Positions 12,361 to 23,029 of a stretch of DNA of 36,791 bases are shown piece after piece. Position 1 is the stretch's first letter. Every line of letters starts with the position of its first letter. The DNA is from Mnemiopsis leidyi (Eukaryota; Ctenophora; Tentaculata; Lobata; Bolinopsidae). The position numbers and the translations under genes are program-made. Below the pieces are notes generated by a model that saw only the letters and a program-made list of their open reading frames with translations, ran no database searches and had not been told where the DNA came from. The stretch is from positions 488,181 to 524,971 of the forward strand of contig JH153586.1 in the NCBI GenBank assembly GCA_000226015.1, given 5' to 3'.

Positions 12361-12670
12361 GGGAATGTGGGAATCTTATTCCCAGTTAATTTTTTAAAAA
12401 TATAGCCGGTTAAAATTTTTTTTCATAAAAATCCGCTTTTCGTTTCCAAGACGCAGCGCGTATCAATAGCGCCGCGCATTTCATTTAACCAAGGTCGAGT
12501 CGTCGAATTTTATGAAGGAGCAGAATGCTTCGCGCAAAATAAACGCGCAATATGCAAACGCGCGCAAAATATTCCCAGCCTAGCCAAAATTCGGGAATCT
12601 TTTGGCTAGGCTGGGAATGCCTGGGCTGTTTGAGGAATGAGATTCAGCTGAACGGGGAATAGTTGAGAAT
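12361..12670. mobile_element. CpG-rich segment with foldback, possible element remnant
   Basis: This segment carries GCGC/CGCG-rich sequence (12450-12570) foreign to the AT-rich surroundings and ends in a perfect hairpin. The segment opens with GGGAATGTGGGAATC and closes near GGGGAATAGTTG, echoing the GGGAAT of the hairpin. No coding capacity is seen. It may be a foldback-type or short non-autonomous element; I cannot define its ends or a target-site duplication. Confidence 0.35.
12571..12618. repeat. perfect 19-bp inverted repeat with 10-nt loop
   Basis: ATTCCCAGCCTAGCCAAAA at 12571-12589 and its exact complement at 12600-12618, separated by TTCGGGAATC. On either strand it would form a strong hairpin. 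It lies in the CpG-rich segment, with no adjacent gene end to make it a terminator. Confidence 0.9.
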
Positions 12671-13200
12671 ATGTCATTAACGTTATTAGTAAGCTTACAT
12701 ACGATACAGAGAGAACTTTTAACATACCTTTGGCATATTTTGAATCATCTTACAGTCTTAATGGTGACTGCCGACAGTGGAATTGCACACAAAACGGTTG
12801 CAACCGAACAAGATGCAACTGTATTAGTGCGTGGATGGCTGATGATAGAAGCAAAGTATCTGTGGCATCGATTTGCAATCACTGCTTTTACCATCAGCCA
12901 TGCTTGAATAGTTAAGGTTTTCTGTTTCCTCGATTAATTGATCTGCACCATCTTCTCGAACTTTCCAATCCCCAGGTTGGCCGATCGCCGCTGAGAGCTG
13001 ATAAACAAATGCCGAAGATCCTTACTTGCATCCAAACATGAAGTTCCAAAGGCCCAAATGAAGGCTTTTCCTATGATATGCTTCAAGCCTTGCCTGGCTA
13101 CTGCAATGGTAGATGACAAGGCAAAGTCGTTAACGGTTGACGTGTTCATCATTGTTGAACGTGTGTCCTATGAAGTATGGAGCGAGATATCATTTTCACA

Positions 13201-13223
13201 TAGCTATGCACTATGCATAGCTA
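13201..13223. repeat. 10-bp inverted repeat with 3-nt spacer
   Basis: TAGCTATGCA, CTA, TGCATAGCTA. A doubled ATCGAT motif follows within 25 bp. Short cruciform-type palindrome. Confidence 0.8.
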
Positions 13224-14024
13224 TGCAGTCTGATATCGATTATCGATGACGTGCACAGGAGATATCACGAGGTCTTTAACGCCGCGCCGCTGCGCTATTG
13301 TCAATGTGAAAGATGACTATTAAATTTTGTGCACAAAATCTTTTGAGCGCGTTCCATTTAAAACGCAAATCGTGGTAAGTTGTGACTGTCATCTTGATTC
13401 GAATGAAGTTTGGACGGCTTTTCACTTTTGAGTTTAGCAGTTGGTAACTTTATCACTTAATTATGTCCTCATACTATTCCCGTGTCACAAGCCGTATTTA
13501 TTGAAGTTTGTAAACTGTATGTCTGTGAGAATTGCATGTGGCGTGCCGACTGCCGTGTGACATTTTCAAATTTACAACATATAAGCATATAGAAGAATAC
13601 GGCTTGCAACACAGAACGGATGTAGAAATAAAACTCGGATATGGGGGAGCGAATATAATTTCCCGTTTTCTGTTTTATTGTTTCTTCAACTTGGTATTTT
13701 TCTTGGTTTTTTGTCATAATAGGTGTGATAAATTAGATAAGTAAACTTAAATCAGGTAGTAATGCCACTCAAAACATGTTGTAAATGAAAAGTATCGTTC
13801 ATAAATTTAAAATACTCAGAAAAGTCATCATTTTGAGGGACAATTACTACATCTCAACATGAGATAAAAATCAAATTGCACAGCAATTATTTAAAAAAAC
13901 CGCTCTGAGCCCCTTTAAGCCGTTTGACCACCCTGCCCACTTTAGACTTCCGCTGATATGGGTGAAGTCTAGTGTAGGCAGCAGTGGGTCCGGCGTTGAG
14001 TCTATCAGCAATCCTCGAGCAGAA

Positions 14025-14034
14025 NNNNNNNNNN
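14025..14034. other. assembly gap (10 N)
   Basis: Ten N bases inside a GC-richer patch, next to a GT microsatellite. The run is probably a placeholder, so the true length is unknown. Frames that cross it are not trusted. Confidence 0.95.
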
Positions 14035-14121
14035 CAGTGCGGTGTGTGTGTGTCTCTCTCTAGGTTACTGGGGAAGTAAAACAATCGTGTACTTCATCAT
14101 CACTCCCACGTGTATTGTACA

Positions 14122-14124
<3 letters not shown>

Positions 14125-14156
<32 letters not shown>
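14125..14156. repeat. (GT)16 microsatellite
   Basis: An uninterrupted GT dinucleotide run. A second, shorter GT/CT run lies at about 14041-14060 beside the gap. Confidence 0.95.
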
Positions 14157-14158
<2 letters not shown>

Positions 14159-14159
14159 C

Positions 14160-14940
14160 TGTTAGTGTATAGCATCTATACATTGTTATGAGAGAGCACT
14201 TATATACTTAAGATGTGGTTTAGATGCAGCCCCAAATGGGATGACTTCTGGAACGTAGACTGCAGATGGTGTTTACTGGTTTACTCTCCTTACACAGATG
14301 TAAAATTTTCTAGAAAACAGAATAGAGATAATACTGTTGAAGCAAGAGTTTGGGACTTTATTACTTTACTTAGCCTACTTTGCTGCTAAGACAAAGGCTA
14401 AAAAGAGTAACTATGAAACTGTGGTCTAGGTAGGTACCCGGTAGCACCCTCTTACATAAGATAATTGGTGCAAGACAAAAACAATTATCTAGCAAATTTT
14501 CGATTGATAATAACTTATTCAAGGGACCTAATTCATGTAAAAAGTAATGAAGAAGACTTTTTGACCAAGGTAACCATTCTGAAAAATTTGCTAGCTTTCT
14601 ATCATGAAATTAAACTGTTACAAGATAGTTAAAATTTTGATCAGATTAGATATTTTGTTCCAGAAATGGATAATCCAAAAATGTAACGGGACACCCAAAA
14701 ACAAGTTATCACTGAAAAACAAATGATTTCAATTTTCACATTGTACTAGAGTTTCTTCTTTCTAAGAAGCAAGAAAAAGTAATATCTTTATGAACCACGT
14801 TGCCTCAATCATTATTACCATGGTTTTCCGATAGTATTATTAAAAGGTTGAGGTTTTTGTCGACTTAGCGATGGAAGATCCAGGGAAGATTGATATTAAC
14901 CCCCTAGCTCTCGTTCTCTTTGATCACACTCGTCACGCAC
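14160..14940. other. anonymous intron-like stretch
   Basis: AT-rich and non-coding as far as I can see. Confidence 0.45.
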
Positions 14941-14944
14941 TTAC

Positions 14945-14962
14945 CCTCAAGATCACGCACAT
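14945..14962 (-). CDS. weak candidate first exon (6 codons, phase 0)
   Basis: ATG to a perfect donor (TTGAGG|GTAAGT) reads MCVILR in phase 0. It lies 66 nt below the exon G donor, so it is either a separate tiny first exon or an unused donor inside that intron. Only the donor quality and the phase support it. Confidence 0.18.
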
Positions 14963-15027
14963 CACGTTTACTAATCACCCACCTAACACACACATCAGTA
15001 CATCCCGCAAACTGACCTAGTACCTAC

Positions 15028-15486
15028 CTGCAGACACAAAAAGTCGCCGGAAAAGTCGCCATCACTGAGGACCCTCCTCCTACTCATCCTCTCCATCATA
15101 GTCAACTTCTTGGTGGCCGGGAAGGACAGTTTCACTCCACCAGGCAGGGAATTCCTCCCCATCTCCCTCGAACTAACTTTCCTTGACAAGTCTGGCCGAA
15201 GTCTTCTTCTCCCTGAGAAGCTCGGACTTCTGTTCTCGCTCTCGGAACTCCCTCTAGGGGTGTCCGAACTTCGTCTGATCTGAGTTGGGTCTGTGTCCGA
15301 TCTGTCGCGGGATCTCCAGATGCCGGCTGTTTCTAGTGATTCTTCTAGCTGGGTTCCCAGGGTTCTGTTGGAGGTTTCTGGTTTTCTCTTGGTCGTTTCT
15401 AGACGTTTTGTTAAAGAGAGCTGGTAGTGATGTTTCGGGGGTGAGGAGTAGGGCGGACTTGCCATTCTAAAATAGAGGTTTTTCAT
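15028..15486 (-). CDS. alternative first exon G (153 codons, phase 0)
   Basis: An open frame of 459 nt begins at ATG 15486 (good context, in-frame TAA two codons upstream) and ends at a consensus donor CTGCAG|GTAGGT in phase 0. A second ATG at 15465 begins MASPPYSSPPKHHYQ. A TATAAA element just before the first ATG would place transcription start near the second, so the true start is uncertain. The peptide is Arg/Ser/Thr-rich and low in complexity: residues 30-60 carry many Thr and Arg, residues 61-110 have repeated Arg-Arg-Ser and Ser-Arg motifs, and near the end RRRVLSDGDFSGDFLCLQ combines a basophilic-kinase site with an acidic Ser-Asp run. No domain is seen. It lies downstream of the shared pair and so would skip it. 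Confidence 0.75.
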
Positions 15487-15870
15487 GGTTTATAAAGAAC
15501 TTTTACTCAGTGAAGTCTTGTTTCGGGAGAAAGAATGGCAAGAAAGCGATCGATTAAAAATTGAGGCACCTCTAAAAACAGAAAATTATCACGATAATAT
15601 AAGCAGAACGTAAGCGAAGACAAGTATTTTCGTTGAGTACCGCCCATGACAAAATCAAATTACCAACAAGGGCAAAAGGGGGACCACCTTCACACCACCT
15701 GATATGTCAACATATATTGAGTTGTAGGAGACCGAACGTGCAAATTGATAGTCCAACATACCAGATACCTTACACTTGAACGGAAACGTGCGTCACCATG
15801 TTTATCTACAGATATTATTCATGTTAACTCCCCTGAAAATAGAGGTGCTCAAATCACATACAATACTAAC

Positions 15871-15909
15871 CTGGCACGTGTCCAAAATTACAGCAAACGT
15901 GTTGCTCAT
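15871..15909 (-). CDS. weak candidate first exon (13 codons, phase 0)
   Basis: ATG to donor reads MSNTFAVILDTCQ and ends CAG|GTTAGT in phase 0, the phase expected of a promoter downstream of the shared pair. It lies about 0.4 kb upstream of exon G. It is very short, and AT-rich introns produce such ATG-plus-donor pairs by chance. Confidence 0.2.
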
Positions 15910-16455
15910 TATTGAAAACGGTATATAATAGGAAAATCGTGCACTTTAATTACGTTTTTCCAAAGATAACGAAGAGCTCGACCCTCAGATCACTGCCCAG
16001 AGAGCCTTATCGGGAAGAGTTTATGTCATTTAACGTGGAAGGGAAATTCAGCACACGACTTATGAAGATAATTACTGAATTCAAATTTGAACACCAGGCA
16101 GCAGGTTACAAAATCAACATTGATCTTCGAGTGCTGAATATAGCAGAAACAAAATGTACACAAAACTTAACGGCCATTAAAATACAATCCTAGTGCAGCA
16201 GCTGTTGTCTACTTAAAAGCTGGGCCACATTATTACATTACGTTCCTTTATACTACACAAACTAATAATGAGTTTCACAAATCCGCTTCATCGCTTAAAC
16301 AAGAAATCAAATCAACGTAATATAACCTCGAACTTTTAATGAACATCAAACAGGGGCAAATGCTCATACTTAACCAATTCCGCCAATAAGATGTCAACAT
16401 TTGCAGAACTACTTGAAGGACTACGGAACAACATTACAGTAATATTTTATGTCAA

Positions 16456-16976
16456 ACAGTAAAATAACCTACAGAAAACAAACTGTAAAATAACTTACAG
16501 AAAACAAACTGTTAAATAACGTACAGAAAACAAACTATAAAATAACGTACAGAAAGCAAACTGTAAAACAACGTACAGATAGCTAACTGTACAATTTTGT
16601 ACAGAAAACAAACTGTAAAGTAACGTACTGAAAACAAACTGTAAAATAACGTACAGAAAACAAACTGTAAAATAAGAAACAGAAAACAAACTGTAAAATA
16701 ACGTACAGAAAACAAACTGTAAAATAACTTACAGAAAACAAACTGTAAAATAACTTACAGAAAACAAACTGTAAAATAACTTACAGAAAACAAACTTTAA
16801 AAAACTTACAGAAAAACAAACTGTAAAATAACTTGCAGAAAAACAAACTGTAAAATTACTTACAGAAAAACAAACTGTAAAATAACTTACAGAAAAACAA
16901 ACTGTAAAATAACTTACAGAAAACAAACTGTAAAATAACTTACAGAAAAACAAACTTTTAAAAAACTTACAAAAAA
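16456..16976. repeat. 26-27-bp tandem array (~20 copies) with splice-site-like units
   Basis: The plus-strand unit is CTGTAAAATAACTTACAG followed by AAAACAAA. CTGTAA and TTACAG make a 6-bp dyad inside each unit. The left part (about 16516-16720) mostly has ACGTACAG; the right part (16730 onward) has ACTTACAG and often one extra A. On the minus strand, which is the sense strand of the surrounding gene, each unit reads TTTTACAG, TTTGTTTTCT, GTAAGTTA: an acceptor-like tract, ten pyrimidine-rich bases and a donor-like sequence. Open frames across it, rich in Phe, Ser, Cys and Val, are repeat by-products. Confidence 0.9.
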
Positions 16977-16984
16977 CAGGCAGA

Positions 16985-19900
16985 TGAGAAGGATAACTTC
17001 TCCTCACGCTCCAATGAGCTGTAAACGTTACAACGACTAGTTTGTAGGGTACAGTGGCACATGCACCGTGGGAAGATACTACAGAGGCATAGGAGTGTTC
17101 TGTGTTACTGTGCGGAAAGTTTAGTGGTACAGCGGGACTAATTGGGTAATTTTGTTGGCTTTCAACGACAAAACAACACAGAGAAATTCGATATGGTGTT
17201 TCGAGAGATGCCTTGAGGTTAAAGGAGGTCGGGAGGTCCCAATAATATTTGCTCCAGTTAAAATTACCACGACAACCTTGTCAGGAGAAAAATTATTTAC
17301 CCTCACAAGCATACATAGCCGAGATTTTGCTAGTTACTAGTTTTGAGCAATTAGGTAATTAAGTGATTATTGTGTGCGTGTTAACGTGATTATGTGCATA
17401 AATATTCCTTCTGAGTTGAGAAGATTTGTGCTGAGTCACAAGTGGAGAATCTTTTTACTTATTTAAAGACTGCTTAAATTAAGTGGCTGGCAATTAAAGT
17501 ATAGCACGCACATAACTATTTCAGTGCTAGCAAGAACATTTTTGATGAAAATATATAACAATTTATAATAAATTTGTATCGCAAGAAATTTATTCATAGT
17601 AAACTAAAGATAAATACTGTTAATCTTACTTATCACGAGCATCTCATTGCAATAACGCACTAACTAATAAATAAGATCATTCCAAAACAATATAATAGAA
17701 AATTAAATTAAAATCATTGAATTCATGACATGAAGATTGACAGCAATCAAGTTTTGTAAAACAAAATAGTGTTTTTAGACGGTCAAATCCTTTAAAAAAC
17801 AGCGGCGATATCATACTGCTAGAATTGCGACTTGATATGACCTTTTGATCAGGAGCTCAGCCCTTAATTAATTGGTTTCGTCGGTGAAATGAAAGCTTTG
17901 TAACCTGATAAATCTCTCGATTCGTTTGACCTTAAAAATGCGATTGAAGGAAAATGACAAATGACTCCAATCTTGTTGAGAAAACCGTAACGACAAATAA
18001 AACGTTAATAACATTACTTAGGTTGAATGTTTGATAAATTGTATCGGGTTACCTAATTTGGCAGAAAAAAAGGGTGAATTCTTGCGCTAATCGGTTGCAT
18101 TAGCGGTCATGAAAAGATATCAAACCAAAGGGTTTACAATATCTTGCTTAGAATCGAAGATAGACTAATCTCAAAGATAGAGGACAGGCGAGATATATCA
18201 AAAGAACATGATATCCAGTGCTTAAATAACTGCTTTTTAGTTTCGCCTGCGATAAACACTCAAGACCGAAGCCATACAAAGATTGCAGTTGCGACGCTCC
18301 GATTTCCCATTCGTGTAATCTACTCCTGAACTTAAGAAAATCTGCGACTCAATCGAAACGATTCCAAACCTTAAAGCAACAAATTGGCAGAGCTCTTCGA
18401 ATGTTCATGGAAATAGGTGTCTGGAGATTTTTCATTTCGGTGGCGAGTCACAGTTACGGTTAACGTTATCAAGAACCCAATCTAGTGTCGTGGTGCGAAA
18501 TCCGAAGAATTCGATTTACGACAAAAAAACCAATTCTATTTTACCTTTAAGGGAGTTTAAGACGTTTATGTGAAATCTATTCATCATTGTAGAAAAGAGA
18601 CGTTGCGTGTCCTGAGAAGTAAATGGACATCAAAATTTCTTTATGAACCTCAACCGACAGCAAGCAAAAGAGCAAGTCTCTTGGACAATCATCAACTCTT
18701 TGACCATTATGCTGCAAGGTAAGGTTACACTCTTTTATTAGCACCTGCATTTTAACGTAATGTACAGCGCAAATGCCGTAATGGCTATTGGTTGTTTAAA
18801 AAAAAAGCACAAGACTGGTTCAATGAGGATAAAGCAAACTCAAGGTGACAAGGTGAGACTGAGAGTTGCCGTGGATACTGCAGCCCTAAATCCAGTTTTC
18901 ATCCAGGTCAGTGTATCAAACTCGCCTAGTGAAATGAAAAGTGTTGAAGCAGTTGCGTGAGTAACACACTCATTGATAAAGCGCCATTGACACCTTACAT
19001 TAATGTAATGGCATATAAGCTACTGGGTTAGGCAATGTAAGCATGATCATAAACAAAAACGGTCGTAATAAATAAGATATTTCACAGATCATTCCTATCG
19101 TGATCTGTTTTGATGACACTTAAAACTCTTGAGTAACATTTGAGCTGGAGACATACCGATGGGAGTATAATAACCAAATACTTAACATCACAAGGAGGCC
19201 AGGAACCATACAAAATAAGAGGAAACATGTACAAAGAAGTAAAACTTTCAGGGACGATCTCGATAGGCCATGTATGATAGCTTATATGATAGCTTTTTTA
19301 TGAATAGATGAAAGAGAAGCATTCTGTGAGCTGCTGACTGAGCTATCTTTAGAGAGTAAGACATTGCAAAGAAACGATGATAAGAGTACTCTGATTAGGT
19401 GTACCGAGGGCTTGAAACTTTGAAAGTTGAAAATTAAATGTCCGGCGGTTTCGGCTGCTAGGAGGTTCCATTTAAAGTTAATAAAAGATTTTTCAATCAA
19501 TTAGTCGAGCTTTCAATTAACAATGTCTACCGAAATACAGAGCCAAATTAAATCTCAAAATAGGCCGTTTCCGGCAGTTTAGATTGTGCTGTATCTAACA
19601 AGATTCAGGGTGGCAGGACTGGACAATCAAACGTCTATGAGTTCAAATTAAAACGACACAAAAATTCATTCGAAATACGACGAAAAACCACTGCTATTGC
19701 ATATTCAAGTATAAGTATTAAGTATAATACTCCCGACATTTATTCAGTATTGACAGCGACATACCTCAAAAACAACACCAACTTGAGAAGGCATGATGTG
19801 AACCAGCTGAAATCACAACATCACACAGGAGGGTATAGTTACAAACCACAATATCACGTCCGAGTAACCGGAAAAAATGGGAAACTAGGGACGGCAACTT

Positions 19901-22060
19901 GGCCGGTAAACTTGTTAGGTGTATCGGTTAGTGCACCCGGTCACAACATCGACTCAACCAGAAGGGGGGATCTACTTGCAAGAGTGTCGTTACCAAATAA
20001 AACTTAGAGTGTAAAATTGCCACTAAATAATGACCTCCCACAGAAAATTACTCTGCATGGTCAGAGGGGTTATTACTGTGATTATATTTCTTACTGGATA
20101 TGTTGTCCTTGTTGTTGTTCACAAAATCTATAAATTACTACGGTCGGCTATGATTTGAGGAATAAATGGTGTATTCTTAAATGCGATAAATCGAAAGAAT
20201 TGTGCTTTCACAAACCACTATCACAAACATCTTTATCAAATCATCGGACAATCACGTTGATTTGCGCTACAAACATTTAATTATAGCAATCAACTTGAGC
20301 AAGAAAATACTGCATATAGTTGCATACATTAGCCACAAAATTTATGTTACAGTTTACACAACAGCAAGTTAAACAATAAACTTTAGGTCTCAGCAAATAC
20401 TAATAGAACAAAAGAAATCGACGATCTCGACACGAAGTACTGAGGTAGATGAATATTTAATTTATATTTTATCCTAAGAGATGACTACTGTGGTTGAACA
20501 GGGTATGGTTTCTCAAAGTAAGATTAGGGATTACCCGAATCTTGACAATAACATCACCCGAAAATTGAGGCCCTACAAAAAACCTCTAATATAACGCTTA
20601 AACCAAAATGTAAAAGTATAATGTCTCAGTCCGGCTTTATTTTATCTTAATGTGTCGGTATATAGATGAAAGTGGTGGGAACCAAATATTTAAATATCTG
20701 ATAATTGAACGTTTTGGAGGGGGCAGTCTTGTCTAAGTTTTAGTTTTGTAAAAGATTGACAATATTTGATCTAAAGGGTTCAATTCGATTAACGGTCATT
20801 GTTGTTGTGTGATGTCATTGGTTTTTGTAATCGATTTGAGGATTTTGGGATGACAATGTGATAAGGGAAATTAACTTGGCGCCACAGCGTAGCAATTTAT
20901 CATATTCGTAATGGAATGAATCAGGAAATTTCAAAACCATGGTGGCGAAATAAAAATATTTAAAAAAAGGAGTTCGTGAGATATACATTTATGTTTGTAC
21001 AAAAACGCTGCACCGCATATAATGAACACCACTCCTGAAAGGTTAATGACATTGGATATTCAAGGTAGCATGAGCAGGAGTAATAAGGAGTACATAAAGT
21101 TACCCACAATTATACAAAACAACTGGAGAAACAACTCCCGACTATATCAATATAACCAATATTTATATAACCATTATATAACCAATATTATAACCAGGAA
21201 GCATGTTAAGAACGTAGATGTTCTCCAAACATGACAATTATCTACAACTGTTGAAAACAAGAAATAAAGTTGTAGGATATCCTACATCTTATTTCGATCT
21301 AGATGACATAAACTAATTATTCGATACTTCATGATGAATATGCACATGGAAAAATAATTTTACTTTATCACATTAAGTTTAAACAATTGCTTACACAATC
21401 GGCCTCATTGTGTCGCTTTGTTCAGTGGTGAGTGGTTTGGTGATTATCTACAAATAAACCAGCTCATTAATTACAAGCTTGTCCTACTTGAAGTTCGTAA
21501 TTTTGATATATTTTCGAGCGCGAGGATGATGTTAAGAGTCTTTCAATGCAATACTTTTAAATATACCCTTGAGAACATCGGAGCGTGACACAAACAAAAA
21601 TGCGAAAGAATTAAAAAAAATTGTTGCCGTTAGCAGCTTTTGCATTTTTCACGAGGAACACCGTCGAAACAAGCGTTCCTTCACTTGAGTCAAAGTTGCT
21701 GCTGACATTTAAGTATAAGGGATAATGTCATACAAGCATGAAATATTTCCTCAGAAAGTGATGTACTTAAATACATTGGGGAGAGATGCAGGACCCGGTC
21801 ACGGAAAATCATTTACGTATTCGTCAGATTACTTAATTCCACCACTTTTCCGTATCCAGGTTCATTAGTTTATTGCCCTTTAAATTCTCGGAAACCAGAT
21901 TATTTCATTGAGTGGAAGGTTACCCGAGACTGTCCAATTTCGTCACCCATCAGCACTCACGCTCAACGATACCGAAACAATTTGACCAGTCTAAAACGTA
22001 GATAGCTGAAAATTTAAATACATCTTGCTTGTAGGATAGATCTCTTTAAACTGGAAGTTG
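16985..22060. other. long anonymous stretch upstream of exon G
   Basis: About 5 kb of AT-rich sequence between the shared exon pair and exon G. On the plus strand at 18643-18718 an ATG frame ends at CAAG|GTAAGG; on the same strand a 66-codon frame follows at 18760. Neither has a partner. An imperfect 35-bp palindrome lies at 21261-21295. Otherwise I see nothing supportable. Confidence 0.45.
21261..21295. repeat. 35-bp near-palindrome
   Basis: GAAATAA and TTATTTC flank a perfect core TGTAGGATATCCTACA, with one-base asymmetries between them. Confidence 0.8.
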
Positions 22061-22068
22061 TCACTCAC

Positions 22069-22156
22069 CATCAGCTGAGCTCCGGTGTTCTCGGTAGCCT
22101 GCTTTCTGGAACTTACACTACCGAGCTTCCTCTTGATGTTGGCTGATATAGTTCTC
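22069..22156 (-). CDS. shared internal exon 2 (88 nt, phase 2 in, phase 0 out)
   Basis: An acceptor (AACATTTCAG|GA) and a strong donor (CTGATG|GTGAGT) bracket 88 nt. With the two bases carried from the previous exon it encodes exactly 30 codons: KRTISANIKRKLGSVSSRK, then Gln-Ala-Thr-Glu-Asn-Thr-Gly-Ala-Gln-Leu-Met, ending in phase 0. The Arg-Lys-Arg-Thr-Ile-Ser start is a basophilic-kinase-type site, followed by a second basic patch. The intron between the two shared exons is about 265 bp. The phase-0 exit is the same phase in which the three downstream first exons end, so all isoforms can feed one common acceptor, which is not in this window as far as I can see. Confidence 0.75.
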
Positions 22157-22421
22157 CTGAAATGTTTAGTTGTTAGAGAACACCAGTTTACTATATCAAT
22201 ACTTGTGTCATATTCCTATTTTCTAAGAGTAGAACATCAACAGTCATTATTGTGGCAGAAAACCTATGTAAAACTATGTAAACAGAACTGGGCATTTAAT
22301 TTGTGAAGTGTTGGGCCACTATTAGGGAAACTATATAATAAAACTCAGTTAGATTGGATGACATTCATTTATATCCAGTCAACAAATATCAATTTCAAAT
22401 AGAAACTGTGAAGTGACTCAC

Positions 22422-22485
22422 TTCCGTTCATCCCATTCACAGGAATCTGTAGATGAGAGACTGGCTGAACTATCACACTTTTTAA
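22422..22485 (-). CDS. shared internal exon 1 (64 nt, phase 1 in, phase 2 out)
   Basis: A consensus acceptor (TTTACTTTCAG|TT) and a consensus donor (GGAA|GTGAGT) bracket 64 nt. Joined to any of the six upstream phase-1 exons it reads Lys-Lys-Cys-Asp and then SSASLSSTDSCEWDE, followed by Arg-Lys/Arg across the next junction. This is a Ser-rich acidic motif. Its frame is confirmed by the next exon, which continues open only in the matching phase. No family is recognised with certainty. All isoforms starting at 22992 or above are expected to include it; those starting at 15486 or below cannot, because this exon lies upstream of their promoters. Confidence 0.75.
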
Positions 22486-22832
22486 CTGAAAGTAAATAGA
22501 TGTCAATTAAAACTAATCTGAAAATAAAATAGTGAATTTGCTTTGTTAAAAATGAAGTTAAAATGAAATTTTGTGGCGTAAAAAGACCCCTGATCGCATT
22601 TGGCTGAAAGTGATAATTGGACGGTAACAAATCATATCTTCAATATTTAGGGAATTATAGATCCTTAATGATAACATTTATACAGGTCAACGCCAAATGA
22701 ATACGAGTAAAACCGACACTAAAAGTTTAACAAAGTTCATACTTAACAAAATTTTGTGAAAAAAGACAATAATAGCTAAATAAAAATGTAGACTACATTA
22801 AAACTGAGACATCAGGACTTAAAATCCTCTAC

Positions 22833-22992
22833 CTGAGACACTAGAAACAGTGTTGGTGGTAAAGAGGCTAGCCACGTGTGGTCGGTATTTGCGGTGGGGC
22901 GGCGACCCCCCACTAGCCTTGGTGGCCAGGTAGGTGGAGGGCGCCCCGGTCGAGATCGTGTGGTATTTGTAACTGTACTTGTTTCGGGGCAT
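22833..22992 (-). CDS. candidate alternative first exon F (53 codons, phase 1)
   Basis: An ATG in a good context (GCCATG) opens 160 nt that are clearly richer in GC than the flanks and end at a donor TCAG|GTAGAG in phase 1. The peptide starts MPRNKYSYKYHTISTG and is rich in Tyr, basic residues, Ser and Thr, with a Gly-Gly-Ser-Pro-Pro turn near residue 28; it ends FTTNTVSSVS. No domain is recognised. A TATATAAA box lies about 32 nt upstream of the ATG on the same strand, so this exon has the clearest core promoter of the set and probably a very short leader. The next acceptor downstream (22485) is only about 350 nt away and continues the frame, giving Ser-Val-Ser then Val-Lys-Lys-Cys. Confidence 0.7.
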
Positions 22993-23016
22993 GGCGGACT
23001 TACAGCTGTTGTGCAG

Positions 23017-23024
23017 TTTATATA
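23017..23024 (-). promoter_or_regulatory. TATA box for first exon F
   Basis: The minus strand reads TATATAAA here, about 32 nt before the ATG at 22992. A start site 25-30 nt downstream of the TATA would leave almost no 5' leader. Inferred from sequence and spacing only. Confidence 0.5.
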
Positions 23025-23029
23025 AGGCT

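Noticed and set aside
12728..12748. Seven-codon ATG-plus-donor island (MIQNMPK, AAG|GTATGT)
   Set aside because: Right phase and good donor, but too short and without promoter context; not distinguishable from chance.
16495..17007. Phe/Ser/Cys-rich minus-strand frames
   Set aside because: Pure translation of the 26-bp tandem repeat.
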